From: Clostridiales bacterium
Lineage (GTDB): Bacteria > Bacillota > Clostridia > Lachnospirales > WQUN01
Assembly (NCBI GenBank): GCA_031263155.1
Contig: JAISGK010000087.1
Coordinates: forward strand, 1 to 37,334
Length of the DNA: 37,334 bases
Direction of reading: 5' to 3'
Each line of letters begins with the position of its first letter. The stretch's first letter is position 1. Shown one piece after another: positions 1 to 7,969 of the stretch. A program made the translations under genes and the position numbers. A model generated the notes under the pieces. The model searched no databases. It saw only the letters and a list, made by a program, of their open reading frames with translations, and was not told the DNA's origin.

Positions 1-1209
1 TACATGCGCGACCATATAGCCGAGTATAGTATAATCCCTCCAGCAGATATTCTTGCAACACGGGATATAACACGCTATCGCAGAAAAACGATCAATGAAA
101 TAACAGCCGAAAAGAATCGCATGTCCAATTGTCTTACTGTCTCCTGCATTAAGCTGGATGAAGTCGTAAGTGATGTCTATGGTAAGACTGGGAAAGCGAT
201 TATTGGGAAGATCATCGAAACGGGCGGCTGTAACTTTGATCCGGCGCCGTATATAGATAGGCGTGTAAAATCTTCACTGGAAGCCTTTAAAATGGCCCTT
301 GATGGGAATGTAACTCTAGCAACACATACAAAGATGACAATGATCCAAAAACGGTTAGACTACCTGGGCAATCATAAGGCGGAACTTAAGTCAACGATGG
401 CATCTTTATCAAAAGACTACAGCCGCCAGCTCGAAATATTGGACAGCGCACCAGGGGTTGAAACAATTTCCGCCATTTCTATTTTATCAGAAATCGGAGC
501 GAATATGAAGCAGTTTGGTTCAGTAAAAAGATTTTTAAGCTGGGTTGGTGTGGTTCCCCAAAACAACGAATCTGCGGGTAAAAAAAAGTCTACAAGGATA
601 GGGAAAGGCAATACATGGTTGAAGCCTGTGCTAGTCCAATGCGCAAACGCAGCAATAAAAGATAAGAAGCACCCGGAGATGCGGGAAAAGTATCCGGCAA
701 TTAAAAAACGCAGGGGACACGGAAAAGCGGTGATTGCTATAGCTAAACGCATTATGACAGCCATTTACTATATGCTGCTCAAAGATGAACTATACAATCC
801 TAACCATGGGAAGGATAAGGCTCCAAAGCGCGGTAAAATTGACTTGGCGAAACTCATAGGATATTATCAGCAAAAAGATTACACAGTTATTTACGAAGGC
901 AATACAATGCAAACGGAACAAACTTCCTGCTCTCTTATTGATAATACATGGAAAAAAACGCCTTCAATTGATGGCTTGTTTGCTATACCATTTTTGCTCT
1001 ATCCCCCTGAGGGTAAAGACTTTTCAGACTTCTGTCTCCAGCGGCATAGCAATTCCTCCTGTCCGATTGCTATGCCATATTATAACAAAACTGTAAACTA
1101 TCTCCCCGGCCGATCTGTTAACTATCTGGGCGGTCTGTACACAGTGCCCGCCCGTGGGCCTTTCCGGCCTCACCGATACCGGGTGACGACGGGCGATTGC
1201 TCTTTTTGA
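1..1209 (+). mobile_element. IS110-family transposase, 5'-truncated by the window edge
   Basis: The reading frame is already open at base 1, so the N-terminal DEDD RuvC-like domain lies at least partly outside the window. What remains is the helical linker followed by the C-terminal Transposase_20 domain, recognised by PGVETISAISILSEIG, the downstream FLSWVGVVPQNNESAGK block (the family serine falls in this region) and the basic RIGKGNTWLKPVLVQCANA stretch. Homology to the family should end near IGYYQQKDYTV, around base 895. The last ~100 codons look non-coding-like (Pro- and Tyr-rich, no family resemblance) and overlap strong RNA secondary structure, so the frame probably reads through a lost stop or into the element's right end. 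Family assignment is firm; whether the element is still active cannot be judged without its 5' end. Confidence 0.88.
1020..1200 (+). ncRNA. Structured 3' flank of the IS110-like transposase, possible bridge RNA
   Basis: Three structural elements follow one another. An 11-bp perfect hairpin joins 1043-1053 and 1066-1076 (GGCATAGCAAT / ATTGCTATGCC). A 13-nt near-direct repeat follows, CTGTAAACTATCT at 1091-1103 and CTGTTAACTATCT at 1116-1128. Then comes a predicted three-way junction: outer stem 1149-1155 with 1189-1195 (CGCCCGT / ACGGGCG), enclosing hairpins 1157-1160/1166-1169 and 1170-1174/1182-1186. IS110-family elements encode a guide ('bridge') RNA in a non-coding end, and in the IS1111 subgroup this is the 3' end. 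The size of about 180 nt and the position fit, but the assignment is inference from structure alone. Confidence 0.4.
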
Positions 1210-1279
1210 CCTGGTTGTCGGGCGGTTGTCGGGTGCTACGAAGGCAAAATCCTTCTGTGAAAACGCACGTTTAGAGTAA

Positions 1280-2449
1280 CTACAGCGCGATGTGGTATAT
1301 CTTTTCTATAGCTTCCGCGTCAAGTTTCACAAACTGACCAAGGCTGCCGCGAGAGGCGGCTTTTTTTGCCATAAGTCGAATGTTGGCTTCCACATCTGGC
1401 AGGTTGGCCTCTGTCAGATGGGTAGGCATACCGATCTTTTTAAAAAACAGTTCCAGCCGCTCGATCCCTTCCAGTGCTGATTTTTCTGGATAAGCAAAGT
1501 TGTGCTCCACCCCAAACACATTTACCGCAAACTGACAGAAGCGCTGTATATCGTGCTTATACACATATTTCATCCACGCGGGGAATATAATAGCAAGCCC
1601 CGCGCCGTGCGCTATATCGAACAGCGCGGAGAGTTCATGCTCTATAGCGTGACTTGCCCAATCACCAACGCGCCCCATGCCCACCAAGTTGTTATGCGCC
1701 AGCGTGCCACACCACATGACCTCCGCGCGGGCATCGTAATTTTCCGGCTCGGCAATGGCGTTCGGCGCGTTTTTAGTTATGGATTTCATAAGCGCTTCGC
1801 ACAATTTGTCAGAGAGATCTACGTTTGTGGTATTGGTAAAATACCGCTCCATAACATGCGCCAACATATCTGTAGCCCCGGCGGCGGTTTGATACGCAGG
1901 CAGGGTAAACGTAAGCTCTGGGTTAAGTATCGCGAACTTGGGAACAAACACATCGGTGTTAAGGCCGTATTTCAGCATGCCGTCCTCATTGGTAATAACG
2001 CTGGAATTGCTGGACTCGCTGCCCGCTGCGGGTATGGTAAGAACAACCCCTATAGGCAACGCGGCCTGGGCCTGGGCCTTGCCTGCGTAAAAATCCCAAA
2101 CGTTGCCGCTGTAGGGCACCCCAATGGATATGGCCTTTGCGGAGTCGATGGTGCTGCCGCCCCCTACCGCCAGTACAAAATCTACCTTTTCGGCGCGGGC
2201 CAGCTCTATGCCTCTTTGCGCCAAAGCAAGCCTTGGGTTGGGCTGCACGCCCCCCAATTCAATAAAATCGACATTGCTTGACTTAAGTGACTCAACGATC
2301 TTGTCATATAGTCCAGATTTTTTAATACTCCCGCCGCCATAATGCAGCAATACCTTTTTGCCGTACTTTGCGGTCCATTCGCCGACTTGGCCTTCCCTGC
2401 CTTCGCCAAAGATGATGCGCGTAGGGTTAAGAAATTCAAAATTTTGCAT
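1280..2449 (-). CDS. Iron-containing alcohol dehydrogenase (butanol dehydrogenase type)
   Basis: This is a 389-residue group III Fe-dependent alcohol dehydrogenase, which reduces aldehydes to alcohols with NAD(P)H in the cytoplasm during fermentation. The N-terminal nucleotide-binding half carries FGEGREGQVGEW and the GGGS motif in VLAVGGGSTIDSAKAIS. The metal-binding half has the Asp/His ligands in GATDMLAHVMERYF and the His residues in HAIEHELSALFDIAHGAGLA. N-terminal FEFLNPTRIIFGEG and the overall length match the BdhA/YqhD-like branch. I start at the ATG at 2449 because AAGGAGG lies 5 nt upstream; an earlier in-frame ATG at 2470 would lie upstream of that site. It is monocistronic, with its own promoter at 2477-2505. 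Substrate cannot be set from sequence. Confidence 0.93.
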   Translation of the reverse strand: MQNFEFLNPTRIIFGEGREGQVGEWTAKYGKKVLLHYGGGSIKKSGLYDKIVESLKSSNVDFIELGGVQPNPRLALAQRGIELARAEKVDFVLAVGGGSTIDSAKAISIGVPYSGNVWDFYAGKAQAQAALPIGVVLTIPAAGSESSNSSVITNEDGMLKYGLNTDVFVPKFAILNPELTFTLPAYQTAAGATDMLAHVMERYFTNTTNVDLSDKLCEALMKSITKNAPNAIAEPENYDARAEVMWCGTLAHNNLVGMGRVGDWASHAIEHELSALFDIAHGAGLAIIFPAWMKYVYKHDIQRFCQFAVNVFGVEHNFAYPEKSALEGIERLELFFKKIGMPTHLTEANLPDVEANIRLMAKKAASRGSLGQFVKLDAEAIEKIYHIAL

Positions 2450-2476
2450 ATGTGCCTCCTTGATAATCATATGTCA

Positions 2477-2505
2477 ATTATAACACGCGTTTATAGTGAT
2501 GGCAA
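2477..2505 (-). promoter_or_regulatory. Sigma-A promoter of the alcohol dehydrogenase gene
   Basis: On the minus strand TTGCCA (2500-2505) is separated by exactly 17 nt from a perfect TATAAT (2477-2482). The predicted start is near 2470, giving a short leader of about 20 nt before the ribosome binding site AAGGAGG and the ATG at 2449. No Rex-type palindrome was seen. Confidence 0.75.
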
Positions 2506-2979
2506 GAAATAACAAACATCAAGGCGCGGATATAAAATATTTGTCAATTGCAATATTAGATTCAATGCCTCCATAGGAAGTTAAGCGGTTTTGAGTTCGG
2601 CCATTTCAGCTGTCGGAAATTCTCTCATTATGGAAAAATTAGGATTGCAAATGCTTTCCCGCTGTGATAATATTGGGCCTGCTGGCGGGGCTATATGGCC
2701 TCTGTTAGTTCACGGACGCGATTGATGTTTCTGATGAGTTGAGCAGCCGATATAATAGTTGACTCTTTTGAAATATAAACGCGGATGTAACAGTCTTTGA
2801 AAACTGTTACATCCGCATTTTTGTTGTTTATTTACAGGTGTTTGCTCCCCTGTTATTTTTTCTTTTATGGGCTTAAAGCCCTGCCCTTGCCCATCGAATC
2901 GCCGCTGTACTGCCCGATACGATGGCAATGTAACAGTTTTCAAAGTATGTTACATTCATAAAAAGGAGAGATTATTTTT
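2506..2979. other. Intergenic region with hairpins and an 18-nt inverted repeat, upstream of the DUF4956 gene
   Basis: This gap of about 470 nt has no convincing gene. It contains a perfect 14-bp hairpin at 2781-2816 followed by a T-rich tract (ATTTTTGTTGTTT), a smaller GGGCTT/AAGCCC hairpin near 2869-2882, and an 8-bp inverted repeat AATGTAAC/GTTACATT at 2927-2956. The sequence at 2795-2812 recurs in inverted orientation at 2928-2945 (18 nt, perfect), so the 3' arm of the big hairpin could alternatively pair with the sequence just before the DUF4956 ribosome binding site. A 77-codon minus-strand frame across it (2710-2943) looks spurious. Confidence 0.6.
2781..2822 (+). terminator. Rho-independent-type hairpin upstream of DUF4956
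   Basis: GCGGATGTAACAGT (2781-2794) pairs perfectly with ACTGTTACATCCGC (2803-2816) across an 8-nt loop, and ATTTTTG follows. It could end a transcript entering from upstream or act as an attenuator in the leader of the DUF4956 gene. Confidence 0.55.
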
Positions 2980-3648
2980 ATGCAAGACTTGATCGCGTTA
3001 TTTACGCAAACCGAGAGCATTGACGTAGTTGAACTCGGTATTGATCTCATCTTGTCCGCGCTTATGAGCGGATTCACCTACCTCACTTTCGTGAGATTTG
3101 GTAACACTGTGTCGAGCAGACAACAGTTCGGAAAAATATTTTTCCTTGTTGCCGTTTGTACCTGCCTAATTATCGCAGTAATAAAGAGTTCCATAGCTTT
3201 AAGCCTAGGACTTGTCGGCGCGTTGTCAATCGTGCGCTTCCGTGCCGCCGTTAAGGAACCGGAGGAACTGGCGTATCTATTTCTGTGCGTAGCGACAGGA
3301 CTCGGCTTTGGCGCCGGGCTTCGAGTCGTGACACTATTCGCTGTAGTGCTTATACTGGTGATTATTGCTTTGAAAGGGGTTGTTTTCTCCAAAAAAAGAG
3401 TCGAGAGTTTTAATTTTAGCGTAATGTCCCAAACCACGAATTTAAATGCCGAGAGCGTCAGCAAACTGCTTCGCCCGTACTCCAATGAACTGGCCCTGCG
3501 TCGCGCCGATGATGGTAACGGCAAACTGAATCTGATGTTCGCTGTTGAGTTCAAGTCGATGGGTAAACTCCAAACGGCTATAAACGAACTCAAAGCAAAG
3601 GATAACGGTGTAAGCGTAAGTTTTATGTCCAACGACACATTGCTGTGA
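2980..3648 (+). CDS. DUF4956 membrane protein
   Basis: This is a 222-residue protein of the DUF4956 family. Three to four membrane segments lie in the N-terminal 135 residues. They are followed by the family block ALSLGLVGALSIVRFRAAV and EPEELAYLFLCVATGLGFGAG, then a soluble C-terminal domain of about 85 residues. DUF4956 proteins are repeatedly found beside VTC-domain polyphosphate polymerases and CotH-like kinases; remnants of both are immediately downstream, so the gene belongs to that conserved neighbourhood. Molecular function is unknown. The ribosome binding site is AAGGAGAG with rather long spacing to the ATG. The stop overlaps the ribosome binding site of the CotH gene, so the two were co-transcribed. 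This is the only gene of the locus that still looks intact. Confidence 0.88.
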   Translation: MQDLIALFTQTESIDVVELGIDLILSALMSGFTYLTFVRFGNTVSSRQQFGKIFFLVAVCTCLIIAVIKSSIALSLGLVGALSIVRFRAAVKEPEELAYLFLCVATGLGFGAGLRVVTLFAVVLILVIIALKGVVFSKKRVESFNFSVMSQTTNLNAESVSKLLRPYSNELALRRADDGNGKLNLMFAVEFKSMGKLQTAINELKAKDNGVSVSFMSNDTLL

Positions 3649-3656
3649 GGGATCAA

Positions 3657-4790
3657 ATGAGAAAACTACACCGTTCACGCATTATCTACATAATTACGGT
3701 CGCTACGCTTATTTTCTGCGCCTCCGTTTATATGACTCAAGGCGTAGAGGGCAATTATGCGCAAAACCATTCGCAAACTAGTATGGCCGTCTTGGCGGCA
3801 GACGCGGCGGTCAATGAGTTCGCCATTGGCCTGCCGCAACAGAACGGCATTGAAATCAGATTGGGTGAATTGCGCTATGACAATTTCCTCACGCTTACAC
3901 TAGGCGCGAACGATACATACCAAGCGGCTTTCATTAAGAACCGCGAGAAAGTTGGCAGTTTCGTTATCGATAGCGGAGACTGGGCAGCGGTTGTTGATAC
4001 CGCTGGGAGCAAACCCATAATGCATCTTATACCCGAATATATAGCGGGCGAGGGCTATGACACAATTAAACTGACCGTCTTGCGCGGAGATGGAGAATAC
4101 AAGGTTTCTTCCGTAGGTATTCAAACGATAAACGGCGAGCCGCAAACTAACGCCGTAAACATAATTAACTTTGAAATTAAGCAGATGGAAATAACAATCT
4201 CAGAGAAAAATTATGAGGCAATCAAATACGACCGCGACAAGGCTTTAAGTGATAAGCGAAATTTGTTTTACTATAATACCGATGCTAATATAAAACTAAG
4301 CGCCGAGGGGCAAGAATACGATGTGAAATGCACCTTAAAGGCGGTACATCCGGTCATTGGAGTGGTGACAAATGGTCGCTCTCAATATCATTAGACGACG
4401 ATACTGCCCTATGGGGGGATGTCGTCTTTCGCGATAAACAATCCCGGCGCGAGATATTATCTTCAGGAATACGTAATCAGCGAGTGGTGGCGCAGCTTAG
4501 GCGGCGTGAGCGTTCGTTACGATTTTGTTGATGTTTTCATAAACGGCGAATATAAAGGCGTTTACCTGTTGGAAGAAGACGCCGAAAAGCGGGCGGTAGA
4601 ACATTCTAAAAAGCGTGAGGCGCCTATACTTAAAGACGACCACGTTTATAGTTTGGAAACCGCTATACTCGCTTCGCGCGGAATAAATACAAATGGCGTT
4701 GCGAAGCAAGATACAGAATCGGATTATTCACTAATACCAAAAAAGTTAAGCGCACACTTGAATCTGAAATACGCTTATTCCGTCAATCAG
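3657..4790 (+). pseudogene. CotH-like protein kinase, frameshifted and 3'-truncated
   Basis: An N-terminal signal anchor (IIYIITVATLIFCASVYM) is followed by an extracytoplasmic region and the start of a CotH kinase-like domain: ITISEKNYEAIKYDRDKA, then CTLKGGTSGHWSGDKWSL, LWGMSSFAINNPGARYYL and VFINGEYKGVYLLEED. The domain can only be read by changing frame twice. One base is missing in the A run near 4338-4341, and one extra G lies in the G6 run near 4411-4416; together they restore the frame. It then breaks off near 4790, far short of a full CotH domain, and joins a different gene tail. ATG 3657 is preferred over 3645 because GAGGG lies 5 nt upstream. The two homopolymer changes could be sequencing errors; the truncation is harder to explain that way. 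Confidence 0.78.
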
Positions 4791-5049
4791 GGCAGTTTCA
4801 GATAAACCGCTGTATTTCATAGCGGGCGATATTGGCAATGCGAGTAATTACGCGGCTTTTTATAAGCGGACAGACGATAGGATTACCCTTGTGGCAAACG
4901 GCTTGGGTGGCATATCTGAGGATGACAACATTCTCAAATTCAACATTCTGCGCGACGGTTCTGTCGCCATAGACCTGATCGCCATAACCGGTGATAATCC
5001 TGACGCCCTCGGTGAAATTTATGATTACGATGGAGGTGCGGGAGAATGA
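4768..5049 (+). pseudogene. C-terminal tail of a probable calcineurin-like metallophosphoesterase
   Basis: A reading frame without its own start codon gives about 93 residues, including VSDKPLYFIAGDIGN, ITLVANGLGG and a hydrophobic beta-rich end with FNILRDGSVAIDLIAITGDN. The pattern 'PLYFIAGDIG ... NGLGG ... DNILKFNI' resembles the C-terminal part of secreted metallophosphoesterases that accompany CotH/DUF4956 loci. The catalytic N-terminal portion is absent, and the frame overlaps the truncated CotH end out of register, as expected for an internal deletion joining two genes. Its stop codon overlaps the next ATG (ATGA at 5046-5049), so the original gene was translationally coupled to the beta-helix gene. 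The family call is a judgement from short motifs. Confidence 0.5.
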
Positions 5050-6869
5050 TTATTGTTCGGTCATTCAGGAAAAGACTTTACAATAGCTCCATAGCGCTTT
5101 TGCGCCTGTGCGCTATAGTCGTGCTGTGCTACCCTTTTTTACCTGCGGTACGCGTCTCGGCAAATCAAAACACGCAAGCGGTAAACTCCTCCGTATTTGA
5201 GGAAATAGACTTGAAAACCGTATCCACGTTCGATTCTGAGGTCTGGCGCAAACAATATGTTCCTATGGCTGAAAAGCGCGGAATTATGGTTGACTTAGAG
5301 GGGGTGAGGACTGAGCCGCTTGTGGAACTCGTAATAAGCCAGAACAAATGGCATATGTATTTCCTAAAAAGCGAAAAAATAGTGAGTGAGACAGAGTTCG
5401 AGGTTACCAAGGATGACAATGTGAGAAAAATAGTTGAAGTACCGAGGGAAACAGGCGAGTATGACAGGCTTGCGCTTATTCCTTTGACAGGGAGTAGGCA
5501 ATGGCTCGCGTATGTTCACCCAATTTCCGACTCCGCCGATAATGTGCTGGCCATCGAAACAAAGCACACATCTTTAACACACGACCCTGCAAACCCGTCA
5601 ATACACAATATTACAGGCGTGGTGGGATATTTTGAGAGCGACGACGGCGCGACGATCACGCTTCAAGCGCAAAGTATCAGCGCGTGGGACGTAATTCTGC
5701 TTGGACTTGCGGACGACAAGGGTAGGTCAGTGGCGAATTTTTCGGAAAATACAATCCTCACAACTGTGAACAACAGCGAATTTTGGCGAGAGAGCTTCAA
5801 CGCGGTAAAGACGGGCGCGGGCTACAAACTGAACAAACTATATTTGCAGTACCGCTATATTGAGCCGGACGGTACTGTCGATATAAACGAGGTCAAAAAT
5901 TCGCAGGTAAATCCGTACGTTCCATATGACTATGAGGTAATGAACGGTACAGAAATCAGAACACAGGATAACCTTGACGAATTTGACTTTGTACGACAAA
6001 ACGGTAACGAGGTCACATTTGACGGTGTCTATATCAAACTTGACCGTATGCTATTCGTGCCTAAGGGTAAGCATCTGATTCTTGAAGCCGGACAGACCAT
6101 TGAGCTTACTAATGGCGCCTCTATATTCTGCCGCAGTACGCTTACAGTAAACGGTACAGCGGAGCGACCCGTTAAAGTGTTCTCACCAGATGGAACAGGT
6201 GACGGCATTGTAGTTCTACAGGCGAACAGCACAAACTTCGGTCGCAGTGAGGCAAACTATTTGGTTTGCGACGGGCTTGACGAGGTCATAAGCGGAATAT
6301 ACCACCTGACGGGCTGCGTAACTTTTTATGAAAGTGATGTGACTATTCGCAACAGCCAATTTCTGAACAATAAATCCGAGGATGGGTTGAACATTGTGCG
6401 TTCGGATATGGCGGTAAAAAACTGTACCTGGAGCAACACGTATCAGGACGCGTTTGATGCGGACTTTTGCACGGGTTATTTCGATGGCTGCTATTTTGAG
6501 AACACCGGCAATGACGCGTTTGACATTTCTACAAGTGATGTACAAGTTCTCAATTGCACATTCAGTAACATCCATGACAAAGCCTGCTCTATCGGCGAAG
6601 CAAGCACGGCGTACATAGAAAATATAGATGTGATGAACGCTCAAGCTGTTATTGGCGTGAAGGACAGCAGCCAAGTTACCGCAAAACATTTGCGCGGCGA
6701 GGGCGTCCTATTCGGCTACCTGGCGTATCAGAAAAAGCCGGAGTTCGGCCACAGCACTACCTATATTGAGGACTTCGCGCTGGAAGGTTACGACTTCGAT
6801 TATATGATTCGGCGCTCCGAGACGTTCAAAAACGCGTGTACGGTGGTATGGAGAACTTGGGGTAATTGA
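5046..6869 (+). CDS. Secreted right-handed beta-helix protein, C-terminus probably lost
   Basis: The 607-residue frame starts at an ATG preceded by GGAGG and overlaps the upstream stop. A signal peptide (LLRLCAIVVLCYPFLPAVRVSA) is followed by a beta-sandwich-like region to about residue 300. A parallel beta-helix then runs from about 330 to 570, seen as repeated short strands such as VTIRNSQFLNN, MAVKNCTWSN, GYFDGCYFENTGNDAFDI and VQVLNCTFSNIHDKA. Such proteins accompany CotH and VTC genes and are presumed surface or envelope proteins; the helix may bind or cleave a polysaccharide. The last ~12 codons run into the VTC remnant in a different frame, so the natural C-terminus was probably removed by the same deletion. 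It may still be expressed. Confidence 0.75.
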   Translation: MIIVRSFRKRLYNSSIALLRLCAIVVLCYPFLPAVRVSANQNTQAVNSSVFEEIDLKTVSTFDSEVWRKQYVPMAEKRGIMVDLEGVRTEPLVELVISQNKWHMYFLKSEKIVSETEFEVTKDDNVRKIVEVPRETGEYDRLALIPLTGSRQWLAYVHPISDSADNVLAIETKHTSLTHDPANPSIHNITGVVGYFESDDGATITLQAQSISAWDVILLGLADDKGRSVANFSENTILTTVNNSEFWRESFNAVKTGAGYKLNKLYLQYRYIEPDGTVDINEVKNSQVNPYVPYDYEVMNGTEIRTQDNLDEFDFVRQNGNEVTFDGVYIKLDRMLFVPKGKHLILEAGQTIELTNGASIFCRSTLTVNGTAERPVKVFSPDGTGDGIVVLQANSTNFGRSEANYLVCDGLDEVISGIYHLTGCVTFYESDVTIRNSQFLNNKSEDGLNIVRSDMAVKNCTWSNTYQDAFDADFCTGYFDGCYFENTGNDAFDISTSDVQVLNCTFSNIHDKACSIGEASTAYIENIDVMNAQAVIGVKDSSQVTAKHLRGEGVLFGYLAYQKKPEFGHSTTYIEDFALEGYDFDYMIRRSETFKNACTVVWRTWGN

Positions 6870-7287
6870 GAAACCCATACTGGAGCATAAGCTGAAATAT
6901 GGGCAGGTAGGCGAAAAACGTCAGACACCGCTTGAGGCTTATACTCTTGGGCAGGATTTAGGAAGTGTTGAGTCAATTAACCCTGTCGAGCGAAATGTCT
7001 GGTACACAAACTGCGTCCCTACTCTCGTGAACTCCTATAAACGCCGATACTTTGCTACTATGGACGGTATGTGTCGCCTAACGGTGGATTATGAGATACA
7101 ATATTTCAGCCCCGCTAACACAAACTTCGGGATAAACGGCGGGCGCACAGTTTTGGAGGTTAAGTTCGAGAAGGAAGATTTGCCTTCGGCAAGCGAAGTG
7201 ATGCAAACATTGGGGCGTCATATCGGTAAAAACAGCAAATACGCCCACGGCGTCAGTTGGGTACTCTTTGGAAAAGCGGCGGAGTGA
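6835..7287 (+). pseudogene. VTC-domain (polyphosphate polymerase type) C-terminal remnant
   Basis: Reading from RVRWYGELGVIEKPILEHKL to the stop gives about 150 residues typical of the second half of a VTC domain: a lysine-rich strand EKPILEHKLKYG, then PTLVNSYKRRYFATMDGMCR and LTVDYEIQYF, TVLEVKFEKE and SKYAHGVSWV. VTC domains are tunnel-fold triphosphate-utilising enzymes that polymerise polyphosphate. The N-terminal ~60-80 residues with the first basic strands are missing, and the frame is one base out of register with the beta-helix gene that now precedes it. This places the third classical member of the DUF4956-VTC-CotH neighbourhood here, but broken. Confidence 0.78.
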
Positions 7288-7327
7288 TGATGTAGAAAGC
7301 AATTTTAATGCACTCTGATGTGGCAGC

Positions 7328-7855
7328 TTATATATTCTGGGCAATATTATAGCCTTCGACCACGGCGTCTTTGATCATTCGGGGCATACGGCAGTCGCCT
7401 ATAATGTATGTCTGCGGCGTACATTTAAAGTACGCCTCCAGTTCATTCGAGGAAGGAGCGCCAAGCCCTCCGCAATAGATCACGCTGTCGCAGGTGATGA
7501 AGCGTTTTGAGCCGTCCGTCGATTCGATATTCACACCGCCCGGCGTTATATCTGTGCATCGTGTCTCAGTCAGCGTCTCTATTAAACCTGTCTTGTCAAA
7601 TAATTGTTTCGCGTATACCCTAAAGTCTTTGAGCACCTTTGAGGCAAGCGTGTCCGTTACCTCGATTATTACTGAATGCGCGCCTTTTATCAGGCTTTGC
7701 TCCAAAGCGAACTTGAGTCCATTTGCGCCTCCCCCTATAATAACCAACCGCTCGCCCCACCTTTCTTTGTGGGTTGATGCCTCATGGCAGTCCATCACAA
7801 AAGGCAGATCGATACCCTTAATGCGCGGCGGACTGAAAACGGGGACTGAATCCGT
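7328..7855 (-). pseudogene. Fragment of old-yellow-enzyme-type NADH:flavin oxidoreductase, C-terminal FAD/NAD domain
   Basis: Homology runs from PPRIKGIDLPFV through the dinucleotide fold (LVIIGGGANGLKFALEQS) to FKCTPQTYIIGDCRMPRMIKDAVVEGYNIAQNI, the characteristic tail of 2-enoate reductase / 2,4-dienoyl-CoA reductase-like enzymes, ending at a natural stop. The TIM-barrel FMN domain and the [4Fe-4S] cysteine cluster, normally about 450 residues upstream, are absent. The open frame continues to 7954, but those extra codons overlap the divergent MFS promoter and leader and do not look like the family. It is a gene remnant, probably non-functional. Confidence 0.75.
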
Positions 7856-7867
7856 TCTAATCTGCCG

Positions 7868-7896
7868 TTGATGAGTTGCGTTTTTCATGTTATACT
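7868..7896 (+). promoter_or_regulatory. Promoter of the MFS exporter gene
   Basis: TTGATG (7868-7873), a 17-nt spacer and TATACT (7891-7896) predict a transcription start near 7903 and a leader of about 67 nt before the ATG at 7970. Confidence 0.6.
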
Positions 7897-7969
7897 TTCC
7901 GAAGCTAGCGATTTGTTTTGTCGCAATGAAAACGGAATCCGGAGCCGTACACAAACTTGGAGGTACTTT

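Noticed and set aside
1346-1367. GCCGC-GAGAG-GCGGC stem followed by seven T on the plus strand, terminator-like
   Set aside because: It lies inside the 3' coding part of the alcohol dehydrogenase (KKAASRGS codons). It may stop transcription from the IS side, but coding constraint alone can explain it.
1502-2281. Long open plus-strand frame opposite the alcohol dehydrogenase
   Set aside because: It is antisense to a clearly real gene, has no family character and no ribosome binding site.
1280-2449. The Fe-dependent alcohol dehydrogenase as the missing phosphonoacetaldehyde reductase
   Set aside because: Same superfamily as known phosphonoacetaldehyde reductases, but it lies more than 25 kb from the phosphonate genes with its own promoter and resembles butanol dehydrogenases.
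2710-2943. 77-codon minus-strand frame between hairpins
   Set aside because: No recognisable domain, and it is built largely from the inverted repeats; composition looks like translated intergenic DNA.
6216-6689. 157-codon minus-strand frame inside the beta-helix gene
   Set aside because: Antisense shadow of the repeated beta-helix codons; no domain or start signal.
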